Shown here: in pieces, positions 54,770 to 64,000 of the stretch
How positions within the stretch are numbered: the stretch's first letter is position 1
How the letters are laid out: each line of letters starts with the position of its first letter
Assembly: GCA_021298315.1 (NCBI GenBank)
Contig: JAJTFC010000023.1
Location: 1-64,000, forward strand
DNA length: 64,000 nt
Reading direction: 5' to 3'
From: Planctomycetaceae bacterium
Lineage (GTDB): Bacteria; Planctomycetota; Planctomycetia; Pirellulales; Pirellulaceae
Position numbers and translations under genes: made by a program
Notes under the pieces: generated by a model
The model's database searches: none
Seen by the model: only the letters and a program-made list of their open reading frames with translations
What the model was told of the DNA's origin: nothing

Positions 54770-57181
54770 TCATTCCACTTTAAGCGGATGATTCAGATGC
54801 TTGCTGAGAAACTCAAAAGTTCCAACCCCATGGATGGTATGAGGACCGTTGAACCACTCGATCGTGGTCTTATCAGGGATCCCTAACCGGGCCGCGTACA
54901 TCCGACGGACTTTTGCGAACTCTAAACCGACTCGCTCGTCGGGTGCCACTCCGTCACCATGCCCTCGTTCGACCATAAATGGACGAGGAGCAATCAAAGT
55001 CGCCATCTCCGCGTAATTAAACTTGCGCCCAAGATCGAACTCGAAGATCTCGTACTCCATCGTCCAAACATAGCTATAAGGTGCCGAGGTGCTGGCGTTC
55101 TTCCATACCCAATCGTTGAAGTCCGCCGAACATATCGACAGGCAATAGTCCGGTACAAGAGCTGGGATTCTCATGGCGCTTTTGCCTCCGTAAGACAACC
55201 CATAAAACGCAATCCTGCTCGGATCGACCTCAGGGCGACTTCCAAGCCACTTTACGATCTGCTCGTGCTGAGCAATGATTGTCGAGAACAAGGTCTTGCC
55301 CAGTGGGTTGCTCTTGCGCTGAAGACTCCGGAAACGATCTGTAAACAAGTACAGATTTTGGGGAGCAAAGACGACATAACCTTGCTCTGCCAACCTCGCC
55401 GAGACATCGTGATAGGCCGGATGATCCTTGACAATCGTGTCCGTGGGGCGTCCCTCGAGCCCATGCTGGAAGACCACGCAAGGTCGCTTGGCAATCGGCT
55501 CGCTGGATTTAGGAACCAGCAGTACGCCATAGGCGATAACATCATCGAACACATCGAGCACGACCTCGTAGCCTCGAAACTTCTCTCGCTCGTAAACGAG
55601 CCTTGTTCGCGGCATCAGGGGCTTTTTCGGAAGATCCCAGTTTCCGATGATCTCCTCACGAAACTCCTTGCGATAGGGTTCGATGCTCGATGCGAACTTT
55701 TCAGGACTGGACGTATCGAGGTCCTTCCAATAAGCGTCTCGCTCGTATTGAATCAAATCCAGCTTCCTTTGTTGCCAGCGATCGATTTGTCCAAGCCATG
55801 CGAGTCGTCGCGATTGGACCGATTCCAAACGATCCCAATTGCCTTGGGCAATCGCAGCTCGCTTGGTAGCGATCGCGAGTGATCCGGCACTGAAATCAGC
55901 CCCGAGTTTTCCGATGCTCGTGGCAAGTCCCGAATCGCTGATCCGAGTTCCCTGCAAGTTAGCCACACCGGATGGTTCGCTAAGTGCGACTCTGTCTTGA
56001 AGCTTCCAATCCGTTAGGATTTCTCTGGCCCGATCCGCTTCTGCTTTGGCCTCGGAGGGCTCTGGGCCGATGAGTCTTCCTGGTGCACCACCGTCTCCTG
56101 CAATGCTCACATCAGGACCGGGAACTGGATCGATCACCAATTGCCTCGGAGCAATCAGGCAAGCAAGCTGGGCATCACCAAAGTCCTTGAGCAGTCCGTG
56201 CACGTTGCGATGGATCGGCTCATCCCAAATTTTTTCTCTTGGTCCAAAATGTCCTGATACACAAGTCACATCGATGCGTGTGTCGCAAGCCCCGGTAGCC
56301 AGCGCGATCCAGCCTCCTTCTCCCCAACCCGCAACCATGATCGGTTTTGGGCCGATCCTTTTTTTCAATAGATCCACGGCCGCCATATTTTGATGGACGT
56401 GGTATCCAAGCAAGTGTCTGCCGAGGATAAAGGCAGATCGGTAAAGGAATTCTTGGTCGGTCATGACTGCCCGTCCTAGCCGTGCCTCACGGTGCCGACT
56501 GGCTCCTTGCGGAATGACGACCAAGCCCCCACAGCGAGCGATCGCAAGAGCATCTGCGTTTGCATTTTGTCCGACACCACAAAGGTTTTCTGGCAATTCA
56601 GAAGCATCGGGAACGAGCACTGCACCGAAACGAATCGTCTTTGGGATCACCAGCAAGCCGTGGGCTTCAAACCCTTCGAGAACTGGCCAGCGAACCTGTT
56701 CGATCCGGAGGTTTTCGTCACTGGCCAACGATTGCAAGCCTCCAGAAAAATCCGTTACCCCGAGTGGACTCTCGATGATCCAATCGCTCGATTCACTGCG
56801 GGAGTCAACAAGCCCGATTCGACGCGCGTACTGTGCACGGAGCCCCTTGATGGCATCTTCATAGGACAGAGCACCAAGTGCACCACTTGGAGGATTGGGT
56901 TTTGGCCAATGAGCCTTGCGTTGAATAACCGAATCATCGAGTTGCTTAAGCAGAAATCGATCGACTCCGGAGACGAGTTCCGATGCGATGTCACCTTGGA
57001 GCGTGAGTCGCTCGGTGCCTTGTAGCTCGACGACATTCACCGGGTCGAGCTTGTCGAAATGCTCGGCTGGGAATTGAGCCCAGGCGCTAGCCTCTAAGCC
57101 AGCAACGATTAAAAAAAACTTGATCGATAGTTTAGTCATGTTGTCTGAGAGTCGGCGAAAATAGGAATCTAGACTAAGCAT
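54770..57181 (-). CDS. Secreted protein with two alpha/beta hydrolase domains, the first degenerate
   Basis: An 803-residue exported protein resembling planctomycete acetyl-xylan-esterase/dienelactone-hydrolase-like enzymes. The first half has a hydrolase-like core with the nucleophile elbow AGWGEGGW (about 56310-56330), in which Gly replaces Ser. The second half has an intact elbow, GLSYGGKSAMR (about 55185-55205), the oxyanion-type VFQHGLEGRP, the acid region ERGHGDGVAPDE, and His in HTIHGVG. The first domain is thus probably structural or substrate-binding. ATG 57181 has AGGGG upstream. The hydrophobic signal (LSIKFFLIVAGLEASAWA) begins 14 residues further in. Confidence 0.82.
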   Translation of the reverse strand: MLSLDSYFRRLSDNMTKLSIKFFLIVAGLEASAWAQFPAEHFDKLDPVNVVELQGTERLTLQGDIASELVSGVDRFLLKQLDDSVIQRKAHWPKPNPPSGALGALSYEDAIKGLRAQYARRIGLVDSRSESSDWIIESPLGVTDFSGGLQSLASDENLRIEQVRWPVLEGFEAHGLLVIPKTIRFGAVLVPDASELPENLCGVGQNANADALAIARCGGLVVIPQGASRHREARLGRAVMTDQEFLYRSAFILGRHLLGYHVHQNMAAVDLLKKRIGPKPIMVAGWGEGGWIALATGACDTRIDVTCVSGHFGPREKIWDEPIHRNVHGLLKDFGDAQLACLIAPRQLVIDPVPGPDVSIAGDGGAPGRLIGPEPSEAKAEADRAREILTDWKLQDRVALSEPSGVANLQGTRISDSGLATSIGKLGADFSAGSLAIATKRAAIAQGNWDRLESVQSRRLAWLGQIDRWQQRKLDLIQYERDAYWKDLDTSSPEKFASSIEPYRKEFREEIIGNWDLPKKPLMPRTRLVYEREKFRGYEVVLDVFDDVIAYGVLLVPKSSEPIAKRPCVVFQHGLEGRPTDTIVKDHPAYHDVSARLAEQGYVVFAPQNLYLFTDRFRSLQRKSNPLGKTLFSTIIAQHEQIVKWLGSRPEVDPSRIAFYGLSYGGKSAMRIPALVPDYCLSICSADFNDWVWKNASTSAPYSYVWTMEYEIFEFDLGRKFNYAEMATLIAPRPFMVERGHGDGVAPDERVGLEFAKVRRMYAARLGIPDKTTIEWFNGPHTIHGVGTFEFLSKHLNHPLKVE

Positions 57182-57346
57182 AGCAAGCCCCTGGAAATGG
57201 GTGGGAGGAAGCATTCGGCAGGAAACTCATTCTAGCAGATTTGGATTCCCTTTAGGCCGGTTTTACTTCAGTGAGCTAAACCGATGGGACGAACCACTTA
57301 TAATTAGCGACGACCAGCCGGATTTGCTCGATGTCAGGAGAGCCCC

Positions 57347-58723
57347 ATGGATACGACACAAGAGAGCTTGCAGCAGAAGTACCGCCTCATTGCCGATCGT
57401 CATGGTGTGGCGTGGGAAAAGGTTTTCGCCCCGAGCTTCGAAGATCGACTCGGGGAACTGGAACGTTGCCTAGCAGACACTCGTGTTCCTTTTCCTATTC
57501 CTGCCGATAAAGCGGAGCAATACCTCCGAGCGGCTCGCTCGGGCCAACCATTTCGAATTGGCAATTTGTCGGATTTGACGGTGGATCTTGGACGCTACGC
57601 CAACGCGCAGCAATACGATTCCTACACGTTCGAACAAAACTTGAGTTGGGCTTGTCTGATCGCCGAGCAGCAGCGTTCTAAGCATCGCTATGCATGCCGC
57701 GAGTATTTGCATGGCGAGGAACTCTTCCAGATCGGCGGCACGGTGATCCCAGACTTTTACTTACTCAACGCTCGTATCTACCAGCAAACGCTTTGGCAAC
57801 TTGCCACCGTCAATATGATCATCCCTGCCGAGTTGTTCTTTACCTGCCATTCGCGGCGTTTTTTTCCAGTGACCACGTTCATGCGAGCGCTGGAACAAGA
57901 CTATCTTCAGGAGCCTGACATTGGTCACGATGTTGCTGGGCACGTATCGACGTTCACTATTCCTGTAGTGGCCCAGTTGATGCAAAGTCATGGCGTAGCC
58001 AGGAATATGATCTATCAAGAGCGAGATGAAGCGTTGGCACTTACAGACCGACCAGAGCGTCGAGAGGCGATCGAGCGACGCGGGGACGAATTGCTGCTGT
58101 ATGCCGAAAGGATCTATTGGTTTACGGTCGAATTTGGTCTGGTGCTCCAGGATCAAGAAGTTCGCGCATATGGGGCTGGGATCCTATCCTCTCCGGGTGA
58201 GACCAAGTTCAGTATCGATTCGAATCGTCCTACTCGCATCTTGATCGATCCGTTGATGGATCGCGACTTGTTGCGACTTGCGACAACCGACTACTTGATT
58301 AGCGAATATCAAAAAACCTATTTCGTCATTCGCCAGTTCGATCTTCTCCAAAGCATCACTCCCGAGCGGATCGTTAGGATAGCCAAAATAGCATCGCAAC
58401 TGCCCCATTTCTCATGGCGAGATTTGGTTCCAGGAGACCACGTGCTCCAAGTCGGCGAGTCGGCTGTCTCGACGAATGAAAAGTACCTGCGGCTTGCATT
58501 TCACTCGCTCGATACACATTGCGAACAAGGTGACGAATGCTTGACCCGCACGGCAATTCGCAATTTGCGTATTTTCGCAAAAAAACCGTCCGCGAGCGAC
58601 GAGCTGTCGGAGCGGTTCGGGAGTCAAATCCCATCCGTACCCGCCGGTATTATGGACTGGTTTGTCCCAAGGGACACCGCAGGCGAGTTTACCCAGCAAA
58701 CGCGACCTCTGAGTCTGGACTAA
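57347..58723 (+). CDS. Biopterin-dependent aromatic amino acid hydroxylase (phenylalanine-4-hydroxylase-like)
   Basis: A 458-residue non-haem iron monooxygenase that hydroxylates Phe, Tyr or Trp using tetrahydrobiopterin and O2. The iron triad is present: H194 and H199 in LQEPDIGHDVAGHV, and E262 in WFTVEFGL. Other family motifs are YTFEQNLSWACL, ACREYLHGEELF, FFPVTTFMRALEQDYL and YGAGILSSPGE. The segment after the second His reads STF, where the usual family sequence has P-L-L. It has about 90 extra N-terminal residues but no obvious ACT domain. Start ATG 57347 has AGGAG six nt upstream. Most bacterial versions make tyrosine from phenylalanine. The specificity here is not certain. Confidence 0.88.
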   Translation: MDTTQESLQQKYRLIADRHGVAWEKVFAPSFEDRLGELERCLADTRVPFPIPADKAEQYLRAARSGQPFRIGNLSDLTVDLGRYANAQQYDSYTFEQNLSWACLIAEQQRSKHRYACREYLHGEELFQIGGTVIPDFYLLNARIYQQTLWQLATVNMIIPAELFFTCHSRRFFPVTTFMRALEQDYLQEPDIGHDVAGHVSTFTIPVVAQLMQSHGVARNMIYQERDEALALTDRPERREAIERRGDELLLYAERIYWFTVEFGLVLQDQEVRAYGAGILSSPGETKFSIDSNRPTRILIDPLMDRDLLRLATTDYLISEYQKTYFVIRQFDLLQSITPERIVRIAKIASQLPHFSWRDLVPGDHVLQVGESAVSTNEKYLRLAFHSLDTHCEQGDECLTRTAIRNLRIFAKKPSASDELSERFGSQIPSVPAGIMDWFVPRDTAGEFTQQTRPLSLD

Positions 58724-58863
58724 GACGATTCGCTTGACAGGTTATAGCCAAAAAGCATCTCCTGGGTGTTGCTTTCGCAAAGTCATCTTCTATGCTTTGG
58801 GATCCCGCCTAGACGTCTGGTCCGCCATACATCATTAACTCTCAACTCGGTGTAATTGCTACC

Positions 58864-60132
58864 ATGAAATTGACGAAGTACCTTTTTAGGATGGTTCTAT
58901 GCTTAGCCACGGCTTGCACGGCGATAGGCTCGGTTGGCTATGCACAGGATTCCGGCAGTGAGAACAAAGTGACCATGGCCGATAAGACAATCCATGCTCA
59001 GCCGAGCTATGTGCTTTCGAACAGTCAGGTCGAACTGGCCGTCACGCTCCTAGGTGGGCACATGGCTCCGGTAACCTTTTATCGCGACACATCCGAACCG
59101 ATCCAGCCCTACCACATCAGTCCTTGGCAGGAGGAGAAAGGGCCCGAGATGCCCGCAGCTGTCTTGGTACCTCTGCGAGGTGATTTCTTTTGTATGCCTT
59201 TTGGTGGTAACTCTGAGGCTGTCGGAAGCGAAAAGCATCCACCGCACGGAGAGGTCGCAAGTAGCCCTTGGATTCGCAAAGTCACCGAGCGTGCCGGGAG
59301 TGTTTCACACACATCGATGACCTTGGAAACGACCGCTCGGGTGGGCAAGGTCACTAAAGATATCTACTTGGTCGACAACCAAAACGTCGTCTATACCAAA
59401 CACACCATCGAAGGATTCGAGGGCAAGGTCCCGCTGGGTCACCATGCGACGCTTGCGATGAGCGAGCAAGAAAACAGCGTCCATCTGGCATCGAGCCCGA
59501 TCCGATTCGGCATGACTTATCCAGGTGTTTTCTCGGATCCCAAGCAAGGGGAGTATCAATCGCTCGAGCCGGGTAAGCATTGGGACTCACTGGCCCATGT
59601 TCCGGTGGCTTGGAAGGGGCAAAAGGATGCCGACTTGAGCCGATTGCCGGCTCGCCAAGGACATGCCGATTTGGTTCAAATCTACAACCAGCCGGCAGAT
59701 GCCCATCAAACCCCCGCTTGGATGACTGCAACTTTCACGGACAAAGGTTATGTCTGGTTTAGTCTCAAGGATCCGTCGGTCTTAAACTCAACAGTTTTTT
59801 GGATCGAGAACCGTGGCCGGCATGGATATCCTTGGCTGGGACGCAACCATTGCCTAGGACTCGAAGATGTGACTGCTTATTTTGCCGATGGCCTCAAGGC
59901 CTCGGTCGAACCCAATGCAATCAACCAGCAAGGAATCAAGACCGCCTTGGAGTTGACGAAGAAAACGCCAACGGAGATTCGTTATATCCAAGGAGTCGTT
60001 CGAGTTCCGCAAGCATTTCAAGTTGTCAAAACAATCGAGTTTAGCCCAGGTCAGATCACCTTGGTTTCTCCAGATGGCCAAAGAGTCTCGGCACCGGTAA
60101 ACCATGATTTTCTAAATACTGGGAAACTGTAA
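58864..60132 (+). CDS. Secreted aldose-1-epimerase/mutarotase-like protein
   Basis: A 422-residue exported protein. The signal peptide (FRMVLCLATACTAIGSVGYA) is followed by a predicted beta-sandwich with the mutarotase-like motifs VELAVTLLGGHMAPVTF and VPLGHHATLAM. Later come WIENRGRHGYPWLGRNH and LGLEDVTAYFADGL. I assign it to the galactose-mutarotase fold only by these motifs. Its substrate is unknown. It lies 89 nt upstream of the sulfatase gene in the same direction, which suggests a role in polysaccharide degradation. Confidence 0.65.
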   Translation: MKLTKYLFRMVLCLATACTAIGSVGYAQDSGSENKVTMADKTIHAQPSYVLSNSQVELAVTLLGGHMAPVTFYRDTSEPIQPYHISPWQEEKGPEMPAAVLVPLRGDFFCMPFGGNSEAVGSEKHPPHGEVASSPWIRKVTERAGSVSHTSMTLETTARVGKVTKDIYLVDNQNVVYTKHTIEGFEGKVPLGHHATLAMSEQENSVHLASSPIRFGMTYPGVFSDPKQGEYQSLEPGKHWDSLAHVPVAWKGQKDADLSRLPARQGHADLVQIYNQPADAHQTPAWMTATFTDKGYVWFSLKDPSVLNSTVFWIENRGRHGYPWLGRNHCLGLEDVTAYFADGLKASVEPNAINQQGIKTALELTKKTPTEIRYIQGVVRVPQAFQVVKTIEFSPGQITLVSPDGQRVSAPVNHDFLNTGKL

Positions 60133-60221
60133 AACACTCCCGATCATACGATTTTTCTAAATTTCCTATTACCGCGTTACCGCGATTTTAAAAGACGTTC
60201 GAAAAGGCTAAGAGCAACACG

Positions 60222-61841
60222 ATGCTTAAGTTATTTTTCCTCCAGGCGTTGGCTTGTTTCATCGCACTTGCCCCATCGGCTAATCGATCTACCGTTAGGG
60301 CCGATGATCGTCCAAATATCCTCTTTGTCTTCTCGGATGATCATGCGCAAGCAGCGATTTCGGCGTATGGATCGAAGGTCAATACAACGCCGCACTTGGA
60401 TCGTTTGGCCAAAGAGGGGGCGCGTTTCCTGAATTCTTTCGTGACCAATTCGATCTGCACCCCTAGCCGTGCTACGCTTTTGACAGGTCAGTACTCTCAC
60501 CTCAACGGTGTACCGGTCTTTAATCGCTTTGACGGCTCAAGGGATCACGTCGCAAAGCGTCTGCAGCAATCCGGCTACCACACTGGAATGATCGGCAAGT
60601 GGCATCTTGGGAGCGACCCGACCGGTTTTGATCGCTGGATTGTTTTGCCAGGACAGGGAGCTTATTGGAATCCCCAGTTTCTCGTCCCTGGTCATAAATT
60701 GACGATCGAAGGCCACTGCACTCAGATCACGACGCAACTGGGAATCGAGTTTCTCGATACTCGACCTGCCGACAAACCTTTCTTTTTGATGCTTCATCAT
60801 AAAGCTCCACACCGCGAATGGGAGCCAGACACGAAGAATAAAGAAGCCTTTCGCAATCGAACATTTCCGGAGCCTTCCACGCTCTGGGATGATTACGCGA
60901 CGCGTCCGGCCGCTCTTCCTGAAAATCAGCAAACCATCGCCAACGATTTGACTCGCCGCGATCTGAAACTCACTCCACCGGTGGAGCTTCAAGGCCAAGA
61001 ACGAAACAAATGGCTCGGGGTCAAACCCACGAGCGTCCAAGTCGACGGCAAGACGCTCGAAGGAAAGGAGTTGGTGCGTTGGAAGTACCAGCGATACATG
61101 CAAGATTATCTGGCATGCGTCCAAGGGGTCGACGACAGCATCGGTGCGATGCTTGATTATTTGGACAAAAAAGGATTGGCAAAAAACACCATCGTTATCT
61201 ACACGGCTGACAACGGTTGGTATATGGGTGAACTCGGGATGTACGACAAGCGTTTCATGTACGAACCCGGCTTGCGATCACCCTTGATCATCAGAGGCCC
61301 TGGGATTCCAGCCGGATCGACTCCCGAAGCGATGGTCGCAAACATCGATCTGGCTCCGACTTTCTTGAACTTTGCTAAGGTTGAAATACCCGATTCGATG
61401 CAAGGCAGATCGCTCGTGCCGGTACTCCAGGGCCAAACGCCGAGCGACTGGCGCAAGTCGGTTTACTATCGGTACTACCACGACCCGGGACACCACAATA
61501 CCGCAGCCCATTACGGAGTCAGGACCGCGACGCACAAGTTGATTTATTACTGGCGCAAAGACGTCTACGAACTGTTCGATATTGCGAATGACCCAAACGA
61601 GCAAAATAACCTCCTGCATGACCCGCAAAGCGCTAATCGACCCGCAACCCAAGAGCTTTTTAAGGAGCTCAAAGGGGAGCTTGGGCGATTGCAAGTCCAA
61701 TACCAAGACGACGGCAAGTACGCCGATCCGAAGACTTGGCCAAGCGGGGGATCCGATGGTCCCTTTGATGACAAAACCCCACTCGGGAAGAAAACTGTGG
61801 CCGAAGCGATCCAGTCCGCACAAGGGCCGCAGGCCCAGTAA
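60222..61841 (+). CDS. Secreted Cys-type (S1) sulfatase
   Basis: A 539-residue exported sulfatase. The signal peptide ends before ADDRPNILFVFSDDHAQ, which begins the catalytic domain and supplies the metal-binding Asp pair. C79 in CTPSRATLLTG is the residue converted to formylglycine, so it needs a maturase (FGE or anSME) elsewhere. Further metal and sulfate-binding residues are in GKWHLG and YTADNGWYMGE. Planctomycetes carry many such enzymes for sulfated algal or mucin-like polysaccharides. Likely works with the preceding mutarotase-like protein. Confidence 0.93.
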   Translation: MLKLFFLQALACFIALAPSANRSTVRADDRPNILFVFSDDHAQAAISAYGSKVNTTPHLDRLAKEGARFLNSFVTNSICTPSRATLLTGQYSHLNGVPVFNRFDGSRDHVAKRLQQSGYHTGMIGKWHLGSDPTGFDRWIVLPGQGAYWNPQFLVPGHKLTIEGHCTQITTQLGIEFLDTRPADKPFFLMLHHKAPHREWEPDTKNKEAFRNRTFPEPSTLWDDYATRPAALPENQQTIANDLTRRDLKLTPPVELQGQERNKWLGVKPTSVQVDGKTLEGKELVRWKYQRYMQDYLACVQGVDDSIGAMLDYLDKKGLAKNTIVIYTADNGWYMGELGMYDKRFMYEPGLRSPLIIRGPGIPAGSTPEAMVANIDLAPTFLNFAKVEIPDSMQGRSLVPVLQGQTPSDWRKSVYYRYYHDPGHHNTAAHYGVRTATHKLIYYWRKDVYELFDIANDPNEQNNLLHDPQSANRPATQELFKELKGELGRLQVQYQDDGKYADPKTWPSGGSDGPFDDKTPLGKKTVAEAIQSAQGPQAQ

Positions 61842-61929
61842 CCCGAAGTGTAAACGAGGAAGCACTCGAGTAAGCGTCATGCGAAGCCATCGGCCGTGTG
61901 CTATCGCGGCCTCCCTCACGGTTCGGGTT
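61840..61929. repeat. Possible dispersed palindromic element after the sulfatase gene
   Basis: AACCCGAA (61840-61847) pairs with TTCGGGTT (61922-61929), enclosing segments that are also partly complementary (GTGTAAACGAGG and CCTCCCTCAC). The remainder of the 61842-62073 gap holds no gene. Confidence 0.35.
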
Positions 61930-62073
61930 TCTAGAGGCATTGCTCTCACCCCCCTATTGGTGGCGACTTTGTTTTTTATTGAAGTCCCCGGAACAATTTC
62001 GATGAAGATCCTGTAATAATATCTCTTTCATTGATTGTCTTGATTCTTCTCTTTTTGCATTAGGGTGCATTCA

Positions 62074-63153
62074 ATGTCTATTCATCGCGAATCCTACATT
62101 GTTTGGAAAAAATCTGATCGGTTGCGCCAAGGTTTCACATTGGTAGAGCTCTTGGTCGTCATCGCGATCATTGGTGTATTGGTCGGGTTGCTTCTACCTG
62201 CCGTTCAAGCGGCGCGGGAAGCGGCGCGTCGAATGCAGTGCCAAAACAACTTTAAGCAACAAATCTTGGCCCTGCACAACTGCCACTCAGCACTCAAGAG
62301 GTTTCCGCCACAGTCCGGAAACTTTGGGGGGGCATGGTATGCTCCACTGTATTACCATATGCTCCCTTATATGGAGAACAACACGGTATGGACAATGGGA
62401 TCGACCTGCGACTTAGCGGCCGCTGTTGGTCAACAGAGTCCAAATACTTGGGTTGATTTGGGTTACACTTGGCCCACTTGGGGATCGGTCAATCCCAACA
62501 GCCGAACGTGGCTTCGTCAAACCAGCATTCCCACGTTCCGATGTCCGAGTGATTCGACGTTGGGCAACGGATTGGACTGGACGCCTGGCGATTCATCTTA
62601 TGCTGGAAACTTCTTAGTTTTTGGAGGTGTTAATAACATCACAACGGTTTGCGGTGCAGCCGGTTACCCTTGGGAAACTTGCTGGGATGGCAGAGCCAAG
62701 TTCTCGACGATTAAAGATGGAACGTCGCAAACGATCATGCTTGCAGAGAAACTTTCGCGATGCGACGGCGCGGGTGCTCCAGGTGGCACTTGGTGGATGC
62801 GTGGTATCTTCCGAATTGGAGGTACTGGAGGGTCTCAGCCGAATTCGGGGGTTCCTGTCGATAGCTACCCTGGCGACAGGCTATCGGCTGTCTTTGGTGG
62901 CGGGCGAGGTCGCGATGGTGTGATCTTCACTTATGGCATCGCTTCTCGCTTTCAAGTAAGCCCAGCTTACCCCTTGAGAAACTCAACCAACGGCGGTCGT
63001 TGCGACAGGCGTTTGGCCACGTCCCAACACTCTCTCATGCAAGTCGCTTATGCGGACGGGTCAGTCACAGCCCTGTCGGGGACGATGGACTCGCAGATTT
63101 GGTTCTGGAGCCTGACCCCCGATGGTGGTGATGTCGCCATTTTGCCCGAATAG
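62074..63153 (+). CDS. DUF1559 pseudopilin-like protein
   Basis: A 359-residue protein. The prepilin-type N-terminus ([20 protein letters not shown]) and the [15 protein letters not shown] extension are nearly identical to those of the other DUF1559 gene at 28680-29774. The C-terminal signature is [16 protein letters not shown] 62074 is chosen (AGGG eight nt upstream) over an in-frame GTG at 62065. The following lipoprotein gene overlaps or abuts it, as is common for this family. Confidence 0.93.
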   Translation: MSIHRESYIVWKKSDRLRQGFTLVELLVVIAIIGVLVGLLLPAVQAAREAARRMQCQNNFKQQILALHNCHSALKRFPPQSGNFGGAWYAPLYYHMLPYMENNTVWTMGSTCDLAAAVGQQSPNTWVDLGYTWPTWGSVNPNSRTWLRQTSIPTFRCPSDSTLGNGLDWTPGDSSYAGNFLVFGGVNNITTVCGAAGYPWETCWDGRAKFSTIKDGTSQTIMLAEKLSRCDGAGAPGGTWWMRGIFRIGGTGGSQPNSGVPVDSYPGDRLSAVFGGGRGRDGVIFTYGIASRFQVSPAYPLRNSTNGGRCDRRLATSQHSLMQVAYADGSVTALSGTMDSQIWFWSLTPDGGDVAILPE

Positions 63154-63190
63154 AGAACGCAAACCCAACGGATTAAAGGAAGTATTCGTG

Positions 63191-63664
63191 ATGATCATCT
63201 ATCGATGCTTTTTATTTTCGACCTTGCTTTGTTTCATGATTGGATGCCAGCGCCCGCGGGGTAGTGTTGAGGGAGAAGTTCTCTTTGACAGCAAGCCACT
63301 GCCTGGAGGGATGTTGAGCTTCGTTTCGATCGATGCCAAGAACAAGCTTACCGTCGAAGGATCTGCGGAATTGGGGCGTGATGGAACTTTCAAGATCGAT
63401 TTACCGGTTGGCGACGTGATGGTCGGGGTAGACAATCGGGAGTTTGAACCATTGCCCGCTACGGGTCCGGCCAAACTCCCGGGAGACAATCTCCCAGAGG
63501 ATGTCCGCAAGAGCCTTCTGCAGAGCACCAAGGGGGCATCGAAGGTTTCCGACCGATGGGTAAAGCTTCCCGAGCAGTACTATTTGCCTGAAACCTCGCA
63601 GCTCAAGATCAAAGTCAAGAAGGGGTCTCAGAAGATCCAAATTGAACTCAAGCCGGGCAGTTAG
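63191..63664 (+). CDS. Small lipoprotein downstream of DUF1559
   Basis: A 157-residue lipoprotein. The signal peptide ends with the lipobox MIGC. A beta-rich body (GSVEGEVLFDSKPLPGGMLSF) is typical of the small transthyretin/carboxypeptidase-regulatory-like proteins that follow many DUF1559 genes in planctomycetes. Start ATG 63191 has AAAGGAAG upstream. A GTG at 63188 is adjacent. Probably co-transcribed with the DUF1559 gene. Confidence 0.82.
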   Translation: MIIYRCFLFSTLLCFMIGCQRPRGSVEGEVLFDSKPLPGGMLSFVSIDAKNKLTVEGSAELGRDGTFKIDLPVGDVMVGVDNREFEPLPATGPAKLPGDNLPEDVRKSLLQSTKGASKVSDRWVKLPEQYYLPETSQLKIKVKKGSQKIQIELKPGS

Positions 63665-63746
63665 TCTCGTTTTGGCCGTTATAATGATGGGCAGTCGCGT
63701 TCCTAGAGAGAATGCTATTTGATCCACACCTGAATAAAGACCAACC

Positions 63747-64000
63747 ATGAGTCGTTCCTTGCGCAAATCCGCAACCGCATTGAGTGTTGCCGTTTCGATT
63801 TTTGTTTCTCACCAAGCCCTAGGTCAGAAAGTGGAGCTTTCGGGAAAAGACCTCCAATGGGCTTGGAGCACTCAGGAGGTCGCTCAAGCTGGCAAGGGGT
63901 TTTGGCCTCAATACCGGGGGCCAAAAGGGGACGGTCTTGCCGACGAGAATTGCGATCCACCCATCGAATGGAGCGAATCGAAAAACATCGCATGGAGAAC
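63747..64000 (+). CDS. PQQ/WD40-like beta-propeller protein (truncated by window end)
   Basis: The first 84 residues of a gene that runs off the window. A signal peptide (RKSATALSVAVSIFVSHQALG) is followed by FWPQYRGPKGDGLADE and IEWSESKNIAWR, the usual opening of outer-membrane or secreted PQQ-like beta-propeller proteins. The full length cannot be seen here. Confidence 0.75.
   Translation, partial: MSRSLRKSATALSVAVSIFVSHQALGQKVELSGKDLQWAWSTQEVAQAGKGFWPQYRGPKGDGLADENCDPPIEWSESKNIAWR

Noticed and set aside
54588-54773. Short ORF inside the inverted-repeat element
   Set aside because: Its ends lie in the repeat arms and no transposase or DNA-binding motif is visible.
54959-55882. A 307-codon plus-strand ORF opposite the double hydrolase
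   Set aside because: Antisense shadow. The hydrolase frame carries the motifs.

Overview
The window reads as a stretch of chromosome from a planctomycete, most likely a member of the Pirellulales. This is inferred from gene content, not from a marker gene. The evidence is two DUF1559 type II pseudopilin-like proteins (one with the usual small lipoprotein downstream), giant surface proteins with an N-terminal LExR-type motif and C-terminal dockerin, PEP-CTERM proteins, a Cys-type sulfatase, a secreted Tat-type Gfo/Idh/MocA oxidoreductase, a YHYH protein, a DUF2330 protein and a planctomycete-style receptor Ser/Thr kinase. I saw no rRNA, tRNA, CRISPR array, prophage or complete insertion sequence. 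The window ends inside a gene for a PQQ/WD40-like beta-propeller protein.

Layout. 1-12.7 kb: type II glutamine synthetase (with a clear terminator), CstA, a secreted M28 peptidase, then a minus-strand cluster of enolase-superfamily enzyme, sarcosine-oxidase-like flavoenzyme and HypF. A 9-bp minisatellite joins the convergent M28 and hypF stop codons. A Tat-exported dienelactone hydrolase follows. Two intergenic blocks (1-360 and 12.25-12.65 kb) hold related repeats. 12.7-26 kb: a PHP-domain protein, a YHYH protein, an ABC exporter with a decayed ATPase domain divergent from an NtrC-type regulator, a MoxR-like ATPase followed by L-aspartate oxidase, TilS and an M16 peptidase. 26-36 kb: Rieske ferredoxin, LysM/YkuD L,D-transpeptidase, PyrE, DUF1559, a SmtB-type zinc sensor with a His-rich protein, a HTH-receiver protein, a Ser/Thr kinase fused to a TAXI solute-binding domain, and a phosphohexomutase. 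36-54.4 kb: a 1.7-kilo-residue metzincin/dockerin protein, a short NagA, a Gfo/Idh/MocA protein, a frameshifted dockerin protein, two PEP-CTERM proteins, and a DUF2330/1408-aa membrane protein pair. 54.4-64 kb: a small inverted-repeat element, a double alpha/beta hydrolase, an aromatic amino acid hydroxylase, a mutarotase-like secreted protein, a sulfatase, DUF1559 plus lipoprotein, and the truncated last gene.

The best candidate for something not well described is the two-gene unit at 30.0-30.8 kb. A consensus-like promoter overlaps or abuts an inverted repeat. Downstream lies an ArsR/SmtB repressor that carries the exact alpha-5 zinc-ligand spacing (D-x-H-x10-H-x2-E), followed 2 nt later by a 115-residue protein with 27 His arranged as two copies of a 26-residue module. 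By analogy to cyanobacterial smtB-smtA this looks like a zinc-controlled metal-buffering system in which a His-rich protein replaces metallothionein. Other strong observations are the kinase-TAXI receptor, the exporter with every ATPase motif lost, the response regulator with a shortened helix-turn-helix, and the frameshifted surface protein.

Limits: all functional calls come from reading motifs by eye. No database search or structure prediction was run.
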